DNA of 64,000 nt from JAUWCL01 sp964599375 (GCA_964599375.1 CAZREW010000018.1:1-64000), one strand, 5' to 3'. Numbered from the stretch's first letter, positions 43,132-52,123 are shown. A program made the numbers and translations. Notes: generated by a model not told the origin, from the letters alone.

Positions 43132-43873
43132 CGGTCTCTCCGGTGATCTCTCCTCTCAATATCCCCGCGCAGATGTCACCGACGATCCACGGCGCGAAAC
43201 CCCGCCTGGTCAGAAAGCCACCGATCCTGCGCACGGCCTTCTCACGCCCGGTCCTTGATGCGCCATGCCCGCCGGCCCGCCCGGCGGCAGGCCCGACTGC
43301 CCCCCAGGTGCGCGCGAGCCTGCCCGAGGCCAGCTTCGAGGCTATCCTCGCCTCTTCGCCGGGAGGGAAAGCATCCTCGAGAAGCTCGTCCGTGATCCCG
43401 GCGGGGACCCCCGCCTCGGCCAGCTTCCTTCTCAGTAGCGCCGGCCCGGCAGGATCGTGCCTCATCCTGTATCCTATCAGTTCCGAAGCGAACCGCCTGT
43501 CGCTGAGCAGGTTCCTTCGCTTCAGTGTCTCGACAATATAATCTATCGAGTCCGGATTTTCTATACCTTCCGCCCCGAGGGCCTTGCGCACCTCATGCTC
43601 GGTACGCTCCCTTCTCGACAGGAACATCAGCGCCAAAGCCATCCCCGCCTGACGCGCGACCGGACCTTCCAGTTCCTCTATCTCGGCCGGGCCGAGGACC
43701 CCACCCTCTTCGAGAAACCGCTCCGTAGCCGGTCCCTTCAGGACGAGAAACGTCCTCCCGCACGATGTCGCGACCCTGCGGAGCGAACCGGCGCTTCTCG
43801 ATACGGATACTATCTCTGTAGTGTCGCTGTTCAAGGTCCTGATCTGGATCAAAGCCTTATTCAGGATCGGCAT
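43121..43873 (-). CDS. recX: Regulatory protein RecX
   Basis: About 250 residues. The RecX three-helix repeats are visible: ALMFLSRRERTEHEVRKALG, SIDYIVETLKRRNLLSDRRFASEL and ALLRRKLAEAGVPAGITDELL. RecX inhibits RecA filament growth. An N-terminal extension of about 75 residues precedes the first repeat and has no recognised domain. The ATG at 43873 overlaps the recA end by 17 bases. Later starts are possible. Confidence 0.88.
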   Translation of the reverse strand: MPILNKALIQIRTLNSDTTEIVSVSRSAGSLRRVATSCGRTFLVLKGPATERFLEEGGVLGPAEIEELEGPVARQAGMALALMFLSRRERTEHEVRKALGAEGIENPDSIDYIVETLKRRNLLSDRRFASELIGYRMRHDPAGPALLRRKLAEAGVPAGITDELLEDAFPPGEEARIASKLASGRLARTWGAVGPAAGRAGGHGASRTGREKAVRRIGGFLTRRGFAPWIVGDICAGILRGEITGETDEQ

Positions 43874-44996
43874 CCGCGCCCTTACCGGACTTTCCGTCCT
43901 TGCCCTCAGGAGCCGGCCGGGCCGGTTTTGCCGCCGGGACCGGCGAGGCCGCAAGGCCATAGTGCTCTCGCACGCTGGTCTCTATCTCCCTGCGGATATC
44001 GGGGTTTTCCTTGAGGAATATCCGGGTGTTGTCCTTCCCCTGGCCAAGCCGTGTCTCGCCCCAGGAGTACCAGCTGCCCATCTTCGTCAGTATACCGGAG
44101 GCCACGCCCAGCTCGATCAGGTCCCCTTCGAGACTGATGCCCTCGCCGTAAAGGATCTCGAACTCCGCCTGTCGGAACGGAGCGGCGACCTTGTTCTTGA
44201 CGACCTTTACCCTCGTCATGTTCCCGATGACGTTATCGTGGTCCTTGATCTGTCCTATGCGGCGTATATCCATCCTCATCGTGGCGTAGAACTTCAGCGC
44301 GTTGCCTCCCGAAGTCGTCTCGGGATTCCCGAACATCACGCCGATCTTCATACGGATCTGGTTGGTGAAGATCATGCACGTGCGCGATTTGCTCACCGCG
44401 CCGGCGATCTTCCTGAGGGCCTGCGACATCAGCCTCGCCTGGAGACCGACATGAGAGTCTCCCATGTTGCCCTCGATCTCCGCGGCCGGCACGAGAGCCG
44501 CCACCGAATCGATGACGACTACGTCGATCGCGTCGCTGCGGATGAGGACCTCGGCGATCTCAAGCGCCTGCTCTCCGGTATCGGGCTGGGATATGAGCAG
44601 GTTGTCGATATCAACCCCGATCTTTCTCGCGTAACTGACGTCCAGGGCGTGCTCGGCGTCGATGAATGCGGCCACGCCGCCGAGTTTCTGCGCGTTCGAG
44701 ATGATCTGGCAGGCAAGCGTGGTCTTGCCCGATCCCTCCGGCCCGTATATCTCGATGACCCTGCCGCGGGGTACCCCCCCGATGCCGGCCGCGATATCGA
44801 GAGCGAGGCTGCCGGTGGGAATGGCTTCGATCTCCTGGTACGCGCCTTCCGCTCCGAGGCGCATGATCGAGCCTTTTCCGAACTGTTTCTCGATCTGGTC
44901 GACGGCGAGGTCGATCGCCTTGCCCTTGTCACCCTGTCCAGTGCCTTTTTTTGCCATTTTGGGTCCCTTTGAGGTCTTGTTTTTCCTGGTCTCCAT
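43857..44996 (-). CDS. recA: Recombinase RecA
   Basis: About 379 residues. IEIYGPEGSGKTTLACQIIS is the Walker A, DVVVIDSVAALVPAAEIEG the Walker B, and GGNALKFYATMRMDIRRIGQ and TNQIRMKIGVMFGNPETT the signature. The C-terminal tail is Lys/Ala/Pro rich and acidic at the end. RecA drives homologous recombination and the SOS response. I chose the ATG at 44996 (METRKNKTSKG) with GAGG upstream; an internal ATG (MAKKGTGQ) would also work. Confidence 0.98.
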   Translation of the reverse strand: METRKNKTSKGPKMAKKGTGQGDKGKAIDLAVDQIEKQFGKGSIMRLGAEGAYQEIEAIPTGSLALDIAAGIGGVPRGRVIEIYGPEGSGKTTLACQIISNAQKLGGVAAFIDAEHALDVSYARKIGVDIDNLLISQPDTGEQALEIAEVLIRSDAIDVVVIDSVAALVPAAEIEGNMGDSHVGLQARLMSQALRKIAGAVSKSRTCMIFTNQIRMKIGVMFGNPETTSGGNALKFYATMRMDIRRIGQIKDHDNVIGNMTRVKVVKNKVAAPFRQAEFEILYGEGISLEGDLIELGVASGILTKMGSWYSWGETRLGQGKDNTRIFLKENPDIRREIETSVREHYGLAASPVPAAKPARPAPEGKDGKSGKGADADPE

Positions 44997-45059
44997 GTCC
45001 GTCCTCACTGTCTTCCTCCCGTTTCCTCCCCCTTACCGGTCCAGTGGTTGATTTACGCC

Positions 45060-45083
45060 GACCGGTCCGTGCACCGGCCGGTC
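45060..45083. promoter_or_regulatory. Inverted repeat at the recA transcription start
   Basis: GACCGGTCCG and its near complement CCGGCCGGTC surround TGCA, directly downstream of the -10 element. It can fold as an RNA hairpin or act as a repressor site. It does not match the LexA boxes of Escherichia coli or Bacillus. Confidence 0.4.
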
Positions 45084-45091
45084 AGACTGTT

Positions 45092-45120
45092 TTTATATCA
45101 GGAACCTGCCTTTTGTTCAA
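45092..45120 (-). promoter_or_regulatory. Sigma-70-type promoter of recA
   Basis: Minus strand TTGAAC (45115-45120), 17-base spacer, TATAAA (45092-45097). The transcript starts at the inverted repeat 45060-45083. Confidence 0.75.
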
Positions 45121-45198
45121 TGAATTTCACGAATTCGGCAGGCATGCCTCATGGCGGAGAAAACTGCGGATCGATCGACGTGCCGGCGCCGGTGGGCC

Positions 45199-45759
45199 TC
45201 AGGGGCCCAGAGCGAAACGGCTGACTTCCTCGTAGACGGCACCCGACCGGGTCAGCCGGCTGCTTATCAGGACAAAATGGTCGATGTCGAGGATGGCGGA
45301 GCCGCCCAGGGGAGGGAATGATCGCAGGGCAGCCAGGGCATCTTCCGGAGCCGGCCGGCTCAACCGCGCCAGAGTCAGGTGAGCCCGGAATCTCCTCCTC
45401 TCCCGCTCGAACCCGTTCTTCCCGCACTCATCCTCCAGCAGGCCGGCGAGGTCCCGCAGGGCGCCGAATCCACCCTCGATCCCGTAGAAGACCACGCGGG
45501 GCCTGTCTAGGTCCGGGAATCCGCCGATGTTCCCCATCGTGATCTGGAACGGCCTCGCCCTGGCGGCGGCGCGTCCCGCGGCTTCCTGGAGAGAAGCGAG
45601 CCTGCCGGGGTCGACCTCCCCGAGGAATTTCAGCGTAAAGTGATAATTCTCCGGCCTGATCCATCTCCACGGCGCGAGCCTGATGCTGGATTCCTCTATT
45701 ATCCGCGTGACCCGATCCTTTATCGCCTCACCGGTATCCACAGCGAAGAAGAGTCTCAT
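45199..45759 (-). CDS. thpR: RNA 2',3'-cyclic phosphodiesterase
   Basis: A 186-residue 2H phosphoesterase of the LigT/ThpR family. The two HxTx motifs are HFTLKFLGEV and HLTLARLSRP. It opens 2',3'-cyclic phosphates on RNA ends. The ATG overlaps the cinA stop codon (ATGA). The pgpA-cinA-thpR-recA order is common and supports the call. Confidence 0.93.
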   Translation of the reverse strand: MRLFFAVDTGEAIKDRVTRIIEESSIRLAPWRWIRPENYHFTLKFLGEVDPGRLASLQEAAGRAAARARPFQITMGNIGGFPDLDRPRVVFYGIEGGFGALRDLAGLLEDECGKNGFERERRRFRAHLTLARLSRPAPEDALAALRSFPPLGGSAILDIDHFVLISSRLTRSGAVYEEVSRFALGP

Positions 45760-46973
45760 GACTCCCGCCTTCCTGTCCCGAGCATCCTGCGCCTGAGCAT
45801 ATCGAGACATGTGCTCGCGGTCCTCAGCCTTATCATGCCACGGTCCCCGGCCATCTTCCGCTCCCTGCACTCTGTGGCGCCTTCATATGCCAGCCCCATC
45901 CAGCAGAGCCCCACAGGCTTTCCGGGCACAGCCCCTCCGGGGCCGGCTATCCCCGTAGTGGACAGAGCCACATCCGCTCCGGAGACCCTGACCGCTCCCT
46001 CGGCCATCTGCCCGCAGACTTCCCCGCTGACAGCGCCTGAAGCCTCGATAGCTCCTTCATCAACGCCGAGCACCCTGATTTTCGATTCGTCGCTGTACGT
46101 GACATATCCCTCGAGGAAAGTCTCGCTCGCCCCCGGCACCGAGACGATCATCGACGCGAGCATCCCTCCCGTCAGTGACTCAGCCGTCGCAAGGGTCAGC
46201 CCCCTGTCGCGGAGCATGCCGACCACGACCTCCTCGAGCCTGTCGCGGCCCTCCCCGAACAGGTGGTCCCCGAGGCCGCCGGCCGCCCTCGCGGCGGTCC
46301 CTTCATCTATGCCGGCGGGAAGGTATACGCTGATACCCGAAGGGGAGGAAATGATCGAAAGCCCTCCCATCAGCTCATTCCCGAGAAAAGGGGCCAGCCT
46401 TTCCTCGACGGCCGTCTCCATGAGGCCGTAGACCCTCCAGACCTTTCTGCGGTACCGCGCGCCCGATGCCAGACGCGGCAGGACGAGCCGTTCGAAGATA
46501 TCCTTCATCTCCGCGGGGACGCCTGGAAGCAGGAAGACGGCGCATCCGCCGGCCTTCAGCGCAAGGCCGGGCGCAGCGCCAACGTTGTTGGCGAGCACGT
46601 CGGCTCCCGCCGGGATCCTCGCCAGGTCCCGGTAGCCGCCCGGCATCGGCAGGTCGAGCTCCTTGAACCGCCGCTCGATCCCGGCGACAATCTCCTCGCG
46701 GACATCGACTTTTCCGCCGAACGCGTCTATGGCGGCCTGCCGCGTGACATCGTCCACGGTCGGGCCCAGCCCTCCCGTGACCACCACCACGTCGCTCCTG
46801 GCCGCCGCGGCGCAGAGCTCGTCGCGGATCGAGCCCATATCGTCGGGAAGGGCCGTCTGCCTCGAAGGAGGGATACCTTCGGATGTCATGGACCTGGAAA
46901 GCCAGACCGTATTGTTCTCAACGGTCTCGCCGCGGAGGACCTCGTCGCCGACCGTTATGATCTCTGTTCTCAT
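45756..46973 (-). CDS. cinA: CinA family protein, nicotinamide-nucleotide amidase
   Basis: A 405-residue two-domain protein. Residues 1 to about 165 form a MoaB/MoeA-like domain (IITVGDEVLRGETVENNTVWL, VVVVTGGLGPTVDDVTRQA). Residues about 250-405 are the NMN deamidase domain (LATAESLTGGMLASMIVSVPG, TTGIAGPGGAVPGKPVGL). It recycles NMN to NaMN and is linked to competence and DNA repair by its position upstream of recA. pgpA overlaps upstream by an ATGA. Confidence 0.95.
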   Translation of the reverse strand: MRTEIITVGDEVLRGETVENNTVWLSRSMTSEGIPPSRQTALPDDMGSIRDELCAAAARSDVVVVTGGLGPTVDDVTRQAAIDAFGGKVDVREEIVAGIERRFKELDLPMPGGYRDLARIPAGADVLANNVGAAPGLALKAGGCAVFLLPGVPAEMKDIFERLVLPRLASGARYRRKVWRVYGLMETAVEERLAPFLGNELMGGLSIISSPSGISVYLPAGIDEGTAARAAGGLGDHLFGEGRDRLEEVVVGMLRDRGLTLATAESLTGGMLASMIVSVPGASETFLEGYVTYSDESKIRVLGVDEGAIEASGAVSGEVCGQMAEGAVRVSGADVALSTTGIAGPGGAVPGKPVGLCWMGLAYEGATECRERKMAGDRGMIRLRTASTCLDMLRRRMLGTGRRES

Positions 46974-47425
46974 AGCAGTTCTGTGAAGTATCCGAGAAGG
47001 GCCATCACCGCCAGCGAGTAGAGGCCGGCGATCACGTCATCGATCACGACCCCGATCCCGCCCGGTAGCCTCTGCGACCTGCCCGCGGGGAACGGCTTCG
47101 CGATATCGAATATCCTGAACAATACAAACCCCACAACTCCCGCGCTGATCGAGACGGGCGAGAGGATCAGAGTGATCTGCATCCCGACCACCTCGTCGAT
47201 AACGATACAGGGAGCGTCCTCGCCGTAGTATTTCTCCATGACACCCGAGATGATCACGGCGACGGGAATGAGCCCTGCGATGACGGCCCAGTGAGTCATC
47301 CAGTGGCCGCCGGGAACGAAAAGCCATACGAGCAGCCAGATCATGCTGGCGAATGACGCCGGCGCCACGGGAAAGAATCCCGTATAAAAAAAAGAGCCGA
47401 GGATCGTGACAAGAAAACGCTTCAT
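46970..47425 (-). CDS. pgpA: Phosphatidylglycerophosphatase A
   Basis: A 151-residue membrane phosphatase. GSFFYTGFFPVAPASFAS and EDAPCIVIDEVVGMQI (metal Asp/Glu site) with FVLFRIFDIAKPFPAGRSQR are family motifs. It makes phosphatidylglycerol. The ATG at 47425 is preferred; an upstream in-frame extension overlaps the promoter region. Confidence 0.92.
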   Translation of the reverse strand: MKRFLVTILGSFFYTGFFPVAPASFASMIWLLVWLFVPGGHWMTHWAVIAGLIPVAVIISGVMEKYYGEDAPCIVIDEVVGMQITLILSPVSISAGVVGFVLFRIFDIAKPFPAGRSQRLPGGIGVVIDDVIAGLYSLAVMALLGYFTELL

Positions 47426-47454
47426 CTGCATCCTTTGACGGGTACTGACGTGAG

Positions 47455-47485
47455 GATATAGATTATCGCCGCGGACGGCAATCAA
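47455..47485 (-). promoter_or_regulatory. Candidate promoter of the pgpA-cinA-thpR operon
   Basis: Minus strand TTGATT (47480-47485), a rather long 19-base spacer, TATATC (47455-47460), about 30 bases before pgpA. Weak to moderate match. Confidence 0.35.
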
Positions 47486-47574
47486 AAATCACCTTGAACC
47501 GCGCGGCATTGTAAGCTTGCGAGATGGAGTCGATTCGCCGGTTGGATCGGTATCACATGCGCGAGGCGAGGACC

Positions 47575-48153
47575 CTACGAGAGATTGCGCAGGACTCCCT
47601 TGGCCACCGCTTTGAGCGTGTCGAACACGCCGACGCCCTTGACCGCCACCGCCTCGAACGCGGGGTAGTGCTTGGGATTGAGCTCCTCCTCGAGATCGGG
47701 GACCGCGATCAGGTCGGGAAGGTCCCTCTTGTTGTACTGGATGGCATACGGCAACTCGTCGAGCTTGAGATTGTACTCGGCGAGGTTCTCGTGGAGGTTG
47801 TAGAGGCTCTCTATGTTCGCGTCGTACCTGTTCGTCTGCGAGTCCGCGACGAATACCACGCCGTCAGTGCCTCGGAGTATCAGCTTGCGCGACGCGTCGT
47901 AGTATACCTGTCCCGGAACTGTGTAGAGATGGAAACGCGTCTTGAAACCCTTGACGGTCCCCAACTCGAGCGGCAGAAAATCGAAGAAGAGCGTCCTGTC
48001 CATTTCCGTGGCGAGCGTGATCAGCTTGCCCTTGGTATCTGGAGACACCTTGTCGTATATGTACTGGATGTTTGTCGTCTTGCCGCACAGGCCCGGCCCG
48101 TAATAGACGATCTTTACGTTGATCTCGCGCGAGGAGTAATTTATCAGCGACAA
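47575..48153 (-). CDS. mglA: MglA-type small GTPase
   Basis: A 192-residue Ras-like GTPase. KIVYYGPGLCGKTTNIQYIY is the P loop, TLFFDFLPLELGTVKG the switch region with the MglA-type TxxFDFLP, YTVPGQVYYDASRKLILRG the Walker B region and IQYNKRDLPDL the guanine NKxD. MglA controls cell polarity and motility in Myxococcus; in other phyla its output is unknown. It follows the roadblock gene by 17 bases, a standard MglB-MglA pair. Confidence 0.93.
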   Translation of the reverse strand: MSLINYSSREINVKIVYYGPGLCGKTTNIQYIYDKVSPDTKGKLITLATEMDRTLFFDFLPLELGTVKGFKTRFHLYTVPGQVYYDASRKLILRGTDGVVFVADSQTNRYDANIESLYNLHENLAEYNLKLDELPYAIQYNKRDLPDLIAVPDLEEELNPKHYPAFEAVAVKGVGVFDTLKAVAKGVLRNLS

Positions 48154-48169
48154 CTCAGGCCCCTCCCCT

Positions 48170-48670
48170 TCAGTCTGAGAACAGACTGTCTATCTCAAGT
48201 TCGGCTTCGGCGGTAAACTCCTCGCCGAGCTCCTCGTGGTATTCCTCGTTCTCGTACTCCAGCTTGTCATAGAGGCCCCTGATGACAGCGGCCAGACCCT
48301 CGACCGCCTTTTTCGTCCTGAGCCTCACGAGGCCGAGCGTGGTCTTCTTGTCGAACAGCACGACGAGTATGATATCCTTCTCCACTCTTGCCAGATACAT
48401 GCTCTCGTTGCTTCCCTGGTGGTAGAGGGTCGAGAAATCCTTTTCCCCGATCAGCTTGGCCAACTGGGCGTTCGCCTCGAAATCGGCCGCGCAGAGCGAC
48501 GCGAAGCTGTACATGTCGAACCTCGGCTCCTCGCCCACGCTCGAGATCAGCTGCCCGGTCTTATCCAGCAGGATCACGCTGGTCGCGTTCGAGTTCTTCA
48601 GCAATTCCTGGAGCGTCGTGCTTATCGCCCAGTAATCTTCTTCGAATACTTTCCAGTTCGTTCTGACCAT
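48170..48670 (-). CDS. mglB: Roadblock/LC7 domain protein (MglB-like)
   Basis: A 166-residue protein with one roadblock fold: SNATSVILLDKTGQLISSVG, MYSFASLCAADFEANAQLAK and VVLFDKKTTLGLVRLRTKKA. MglB-type roadblock proteins activate the MglA GTPase. The last 40 residues are strongly acidic (EYENEEYHEELGEEF), which is longer than in MglB of Myxococcus. It is encoded between recR and mglA. Confidence 0.88.
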   Translation of the reverse strand: MVRTNWKVFEEDYWAISTTLQELLKNSNATSVILLDKTGQLISSVGEEPRFDMYSFASLCAADFEANAQLAKLIGEKDFSTLYHQGSNESMYLARVEKDIILVVLFDKKTTLGLVRLRTKKAVEGLAAVIRGLYDKLEYENEEYHEELGEEFTAEAELEIDSLFSD

Positions 48671-48706
48671 CCTGCTCTCTCTTTCCCTTGCCCGGGATCA
48701 GTGGAT

Positions 48707-48778
48707 CAGTCGGCTTTCCATCGACACTTTCAGTCGACTTGCTGTCGACCTTCTCAGTCGACTTCCTCTCGCCCGTCG
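48707..48778. repeat. 24-bp imperfect tandem repeat, three units, across the recR stop codon
   Basis: Units start at 48707, 48731 and 48755. Each contains GTCGAC or a variant, and each carries the codons GTC/GCC-GAC-TGA in the recR frame, so RecR's last Val-Asp-stop recurs three times. Confidence 0.75.
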
Positions 48779-49356
48779 AGGGCCTTGCTTATCGTTCCTC
48801 TGTCAACGAACTCGAGAGAGCTGCCGAGGGGAAGCCCCCTTGCCGGCCTTGTCACCTTCACACCGCTCTCCCTGAACATTCGGGCGATGTAGAGGGTCGT
48901 CGTGTCTCCCTCGACGCTCGGGTTTGTCGCTATGATGAGTTCCGTTATCCCTTCCTTTTTCACCCGATCCTTCAGGGCCGCCAGGTTCAGCTGCTCTGGT
49001 CCCACTCCATCAAGTGGTGAAAGAACTCCGTGTAGAACATGGTAGCGGCCCCTGAAATGGCCCGATCTTTCAAGAACGTAAAGGTCGGCGGGCCGTTCAA
49101 CGACGCATAACACGCCTTCGGCTCTTTCGGGGTCGACGCAGACCGGGCAGATATCGCCTTCTGCGAGGTTCCCGCACCTTTTGCAATATCCGATTTCTTC
49201 CCTGACTCGCCTGAGCGCTTCGGCAAAACCCCTGACCTCCCCCTCGTCCATGTCTAGGACGGCGAACGCCAGTCTGCGTGCCGTTTTCTCCCCCACTCCA
49301 GGAAGTCTCCTGAAATGTTCGATGAGTTCCTGAAGCAGCGGAAGACCTTGATCCAT
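48754..49356 (-). CDS. recR: Recombination protein RecR
   Basis: A 200-residue RecR. HhH region LIEHFRRLPGVGEKTARRLA, zinc finger YCKRCGNLAEGDICPVC, Toprim VLCVVERPADLYVLE and LIIATNPSVEGDTTTLYIAR. With RecO and RecF it loads RecA at gaps. The ebfC gene lies upstream by 99 bases, and mglB follows. Confidence 0.97.
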   Translation of the reverse strand: MDQGLPLLQELIEHFRRLPGVGEKTARRLAFAVLDMDEGEVRGFAEALRRVREEIGYCKRCGNLAEGDICPVCVDPERAEGVLCVVERPADLYVLERSGHFRGRYHVLHGVLSPLDGVGPEQLNLAALKDRVKKEGITELIIATNPSVEGDTTTLYIARMFRESGVKVTRPARGLPLGSSLEFVDRGTISKALDGREEVD

Positions 49357-49455
49357 TGCTTTCTCCCTGGGTTTAGCAAGAATCTTGCCTTGTTTCGAGT
49401 CACGATAGGAAAAGATAAGCCGCGAAAAAGGACGGCGTTCCGTGCGGCGGAAGGT

Positions 49456-49767
49456 CTAGAACATCCCGGGCAGGGGCAATCCGCCGGTGATCGAGCTCAT
49501 CTCGTCCCTGACCATCTCTTCGACACGGTTTGCTGCCTCTGTAACCGCAGCGGCCACAAGGTCTTCTAGCATCTCGACATCCTGTGGATCGACCACTTCC
49601 GGATCGATCTTCACAGATACGATCTCGTGCCTGCCGTTCATGACGACCTTGACCATGCCGCCGCCTGCGGAGGCTTCGACGCTCTTTTCGGCCAGCTCGG
49701 CCTGCATCTGGGCCATTTTCGCCTGCATCTGCTGCGCCTGCTTTAGAAGCTTGCCCATGTCCTTCAT
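49456..49767 (-). CDS. ebfC: YbaB/EbfC nucleoid-associated protein
   Basis: A 103-residue protein starting MKDMGKLLKQAQQMQAKMAQ, with a helix followed by ASAGGGMVKVVMNGRHEIVS and ends LEDLVAAAVTEAANRVEEMV. EbfC binds DNA as a dimer and coats the nucleoid. It sits between dnaX and recR, its usual place. Confidence 0.95.
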   Translation of the reverse strand: MKDMGKLLKQAQQMQAKMAQMQAELAEKSVEASAGGGMVKVVMNGRHEIVSVKIDPEVVDPQDVEMLEDLVAAAVTEAANRVEEMVRDEMSSITGGLPLPGMF

Positions 49768-49863
49768 GCTATTCTCCCTTTAAACCTGTGCCGTATAAAG
49801 CCTTAGAAATTCGTAAAAATCCATCGCCCGGCCCCGGACCGGCCATTCCCCGGGAACCTGATC

Positions 49864-51759
49864 TCAGTCGAGGAGCTCCGCGTCCAGCCTGTCCATTATG
49901 CGCTCCAGCACGGGGTTATCCACCTTCGCCGCGCGCGAGCCCTTCTTCCCGGCGGTAGCTGCTGCCCGGGGGATGCCTCCATTTCCTGTCTCTTGCGCCT
50001 TTCCGCCCGCCGGCCCTGCATCCTCCGCGTCCGGGCCCTTTCCGCCCCCGCCAGGCCCCGGTCTCGTCCTGGCCTTTATCTCCAGCTCCGCCTGCCGGGG
50101 AGGGCTGCTGACGGTCTCTATATCCACCGTCTCACAGGTCTCCACGGTAAATTTTCTGCCATAGAACTTCTCGAGATGGCTCTCGATGAGGCTCCTGTTC
50201 TTCGTGTCCCTTATCATCCCCATGGCGAACCTGTTCTGAGGCGAGAACGACAGGATCAGTTTCCCGTTCTCGACGCCGGCGACATCGGCCGCCATCAGCC
50301 ATATACCCACTGTAAGCTTTGATTCCCTTACCTTTGCCAGGAACCTCTCCCACTCTTCCCTTCCTCCAAGGGAGGCAAGCAGGGGGTTCTCCCTGACCGT
50401 GTTCTCCGGGGTCTTCATCGCTGCCCGGGATTTTACGGACTCCCCGGTGATGTTCTTCGCGGCCTCCGAGTCCATGGCCTCTACTGTCACGTTCATCGCG
50501 GTCAAGGCCTCGCCGGCATCGACCGGCCCGGCACTTTCCGCCTGTCCCCGCGCCGACCCCTTTTTCCCGCCGGCTCGTCTGCCGGTCTCCGCCGAGGCGC
50601 CGCCCGGTCTACCGGATCCTGCTCCCCCGCCGGCCTCGAGCCTGCCTATCAGTTCGCCGATCTCTACAGCCGAATCCCAGGACGCTGCCTCGGCCACCGC
50701 CGCCTCGATGTGGTAACGGGTCTGGCTCGCTCCCCTGAGTTCTCGGTGCGCCCTCGACATCGAGCGGAATATGAAGAGCAGGTCCTCGACCCCGAACCTC
50801 CCGGCGATCGCGGACAATTCCTCTATCTCCCCGGACGTCAGGTCGAGCCAGTCGGTCCTGCCTGCCGATACTGATATCACCAGTAGGTTGCGTATCCCCT
50901 CGATGAAGGCGAGAAAGAACTCCTCGAGGTCCATCCCCGACGCAGTGACTCTGTCGACGACGGAGAGCGCGCCATTTCTGTCCCGGCGGCTGACCGCATC
51001 AAGCAGGCCTGATATTATCTGCGAATCGACCAGGCCCAGGACCATCCGGACCGTCTCGAGATCAAGCTTTCCTTCAGCCGCCGATATGCACTGGTCGAGC
51101 AACGATTCGGCGTCGCGCATCGAACCCTCCGCTCTCCTGCATATCAGCGTCAGCGCTTCGGGATCGTACCCGAGCTTCTCGGTATCGCAGATCCTGGCGA
51201 GCTGCCCGGATAGCTCGGCGAGTTCGAGCCTCTTGAAATTGAATCTCTGGCAGCGTGACAGTATCGTCGCTGGCACCTTGTGCGGCTCGGTCGTCGCGAA
51301 TATCAGGTAGACGTGCCCCGGAGGCTCCTCGAGAGTCTTGAGCAGGGCGTTGAAGGCCTGCTGAGTCAGCATGTGGACCTCGTCGATGATATAGATCTTC
51401 GATCCGGACTGCGACGACGCGTACCCGATCTTCTCCCTGAGATCGCGGATCTCGTCGATGCCCCTGTTGGAGGCGCCGTCGATCTCGATCATGTCGAGGT
51501 GCGTGCCGCTGTTGACGGCGACGCAGGAGGAGCAGACATTGCAGGGCTCTCCACCCTGCGGTGCCTCGCAGTTGATGACCTTCGCAAGCAGGCGTGCCGT
51601 AGTGGTCTTTCCGCACCCCCGCGGGCCGGAGAACAGGTAGGCGTGCGCGAGCCTGCCCTTCTCGAACGCCTTCTGGAGGGTCGAGGTGACATGATCCTGC
51701 CCGACCACTTCGGAGAATCTGCCCGGTCTCCATTTTCTGGCAAGTACGAGATAAGACAT
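49864..51759 (-). CDS. dnaX: DNA polymerase III subunits gamma/tau
   Basis: A 631-residue protein. YLFSGPRGCGKTTTARLLAK (Walker A), a zinc module CEAPQGGEPCNVCSSC, IYIIDEVHMLTQQAFNALLK (Walker B) and FATTEPHKVPATILSRCQRF (sensor 1 SRC) define the clamp loader ATPase (1 to about 360). A low-complexity linker (about 370-460) precedes a tau-type C-terminal domain (about 460-560) and a second Gly/Ala-rich stretch. No programmed frameshift site for gamma was recognised. The ffs RNA lies upstream. Confidence 0.96.
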   Translation of the reverse strand: MSYLVLARKWRPGRFSEVVGQDHVTSTLQKAFEKGRLAHAYLFSGPRGCGKTTTARLLAKVINCEAPQGGEPCNVCSSCVAVNSGTHLDMIEIDGASNRGIDEIRDLREKIGYASSQSGSKIYIIDEVHMLTQQAFNALLKTLEEPPGHVYLIFATTEPHKVPATILSRCQRFNFKRLELAELSGQLARICDTEKLGYDPEALTLICRRAEGSMRDAESLLDQCISAAEGKLDLETVRMVLGLVDSQIISGLLDAVSRRDRNGALSVVDRVTASGMDLEEFFLAFIEGIRNLLVISVSAGRTDWLDLTSGEIEELSAIAGRFGVEDLLFIFRSMSRAHRELRGASQTRYHIEAAVAEAASWDSAVEIGELIGRLEAGGGAGSGRPGGASAETGRRAGGKKGSARGQAESAGPVDAGEALTAMNVTVEAMDSEAAKNITGESVKSRAAMKTPENTVRENPLLASLGGREEWERFLAKVRESKLTVGIWLMAADVAGVENGKLILSFSPQNRFAMGMIRDTKNRSLIESHLEKFYGRKFTVETCETVDIETVSSPPRQAELEIKARTRPGPGGGGKGPDAEDAGPAGGKAQETGNGGIPRAAATAGKKGSRAAKVDNPVLERIMDRLDAELLD

Positions 51760-51846
51760 GAGCGAAGTCCCTCGGTAAGAGAAGTCATGAGACCGTGCAC
51801 CCGGCCTCGAGAGGCGCCCCCGGCTCCTGCGACAGGGTTAGCTCCT

Positions 51847-51941
51847 GACAGGATACCCGCGGCACATAAGAATGACTGCGTACCGCTGCTACCTTCCGGT
51901 CCTGACGGGGTTGGCAGGTTCTCATTGCGCGGGTCCTGGCA
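51847..51941 (-). ncRNA. ffs: SRP RNA (4.5S-type)
   Basis: On the minus strand the conserved apical hairpin CCGTCAGGACCGGAAGGTAG-CAGCGG with the GGAA tetraloop is present, and the ends CAGGACCCGCG and CGCGGGTATCCTG pair. The size (about 95 bases) fits the short bacterial SRP RNA without Alu domain. Ends are approximate. It precedes dnaX, as in many bacteria. Confidence 0.93.
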
Positions 51942-52123
51942 TTCAACGCCACTTCCCGACGCCGATCACTCGGAGACAACGCTCCCTCAACCGGGAATTC
52001 GGCCCCGCTATAGCGGATTGCGGGTGCAGGGCACCGCTACCTCCCCGCCTAGCACGATCTCTGAAAGCTCCAGGACATCCCCGGCCGGACCTTCGGAAGA
52101 TCCGGCCCGGTACCTGGTATAAG

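Noticed and set aside
49864..51759. Possible programmed frameshift in dnaX
   Set aside because: No slippery A run with a following hairpin was recognised.
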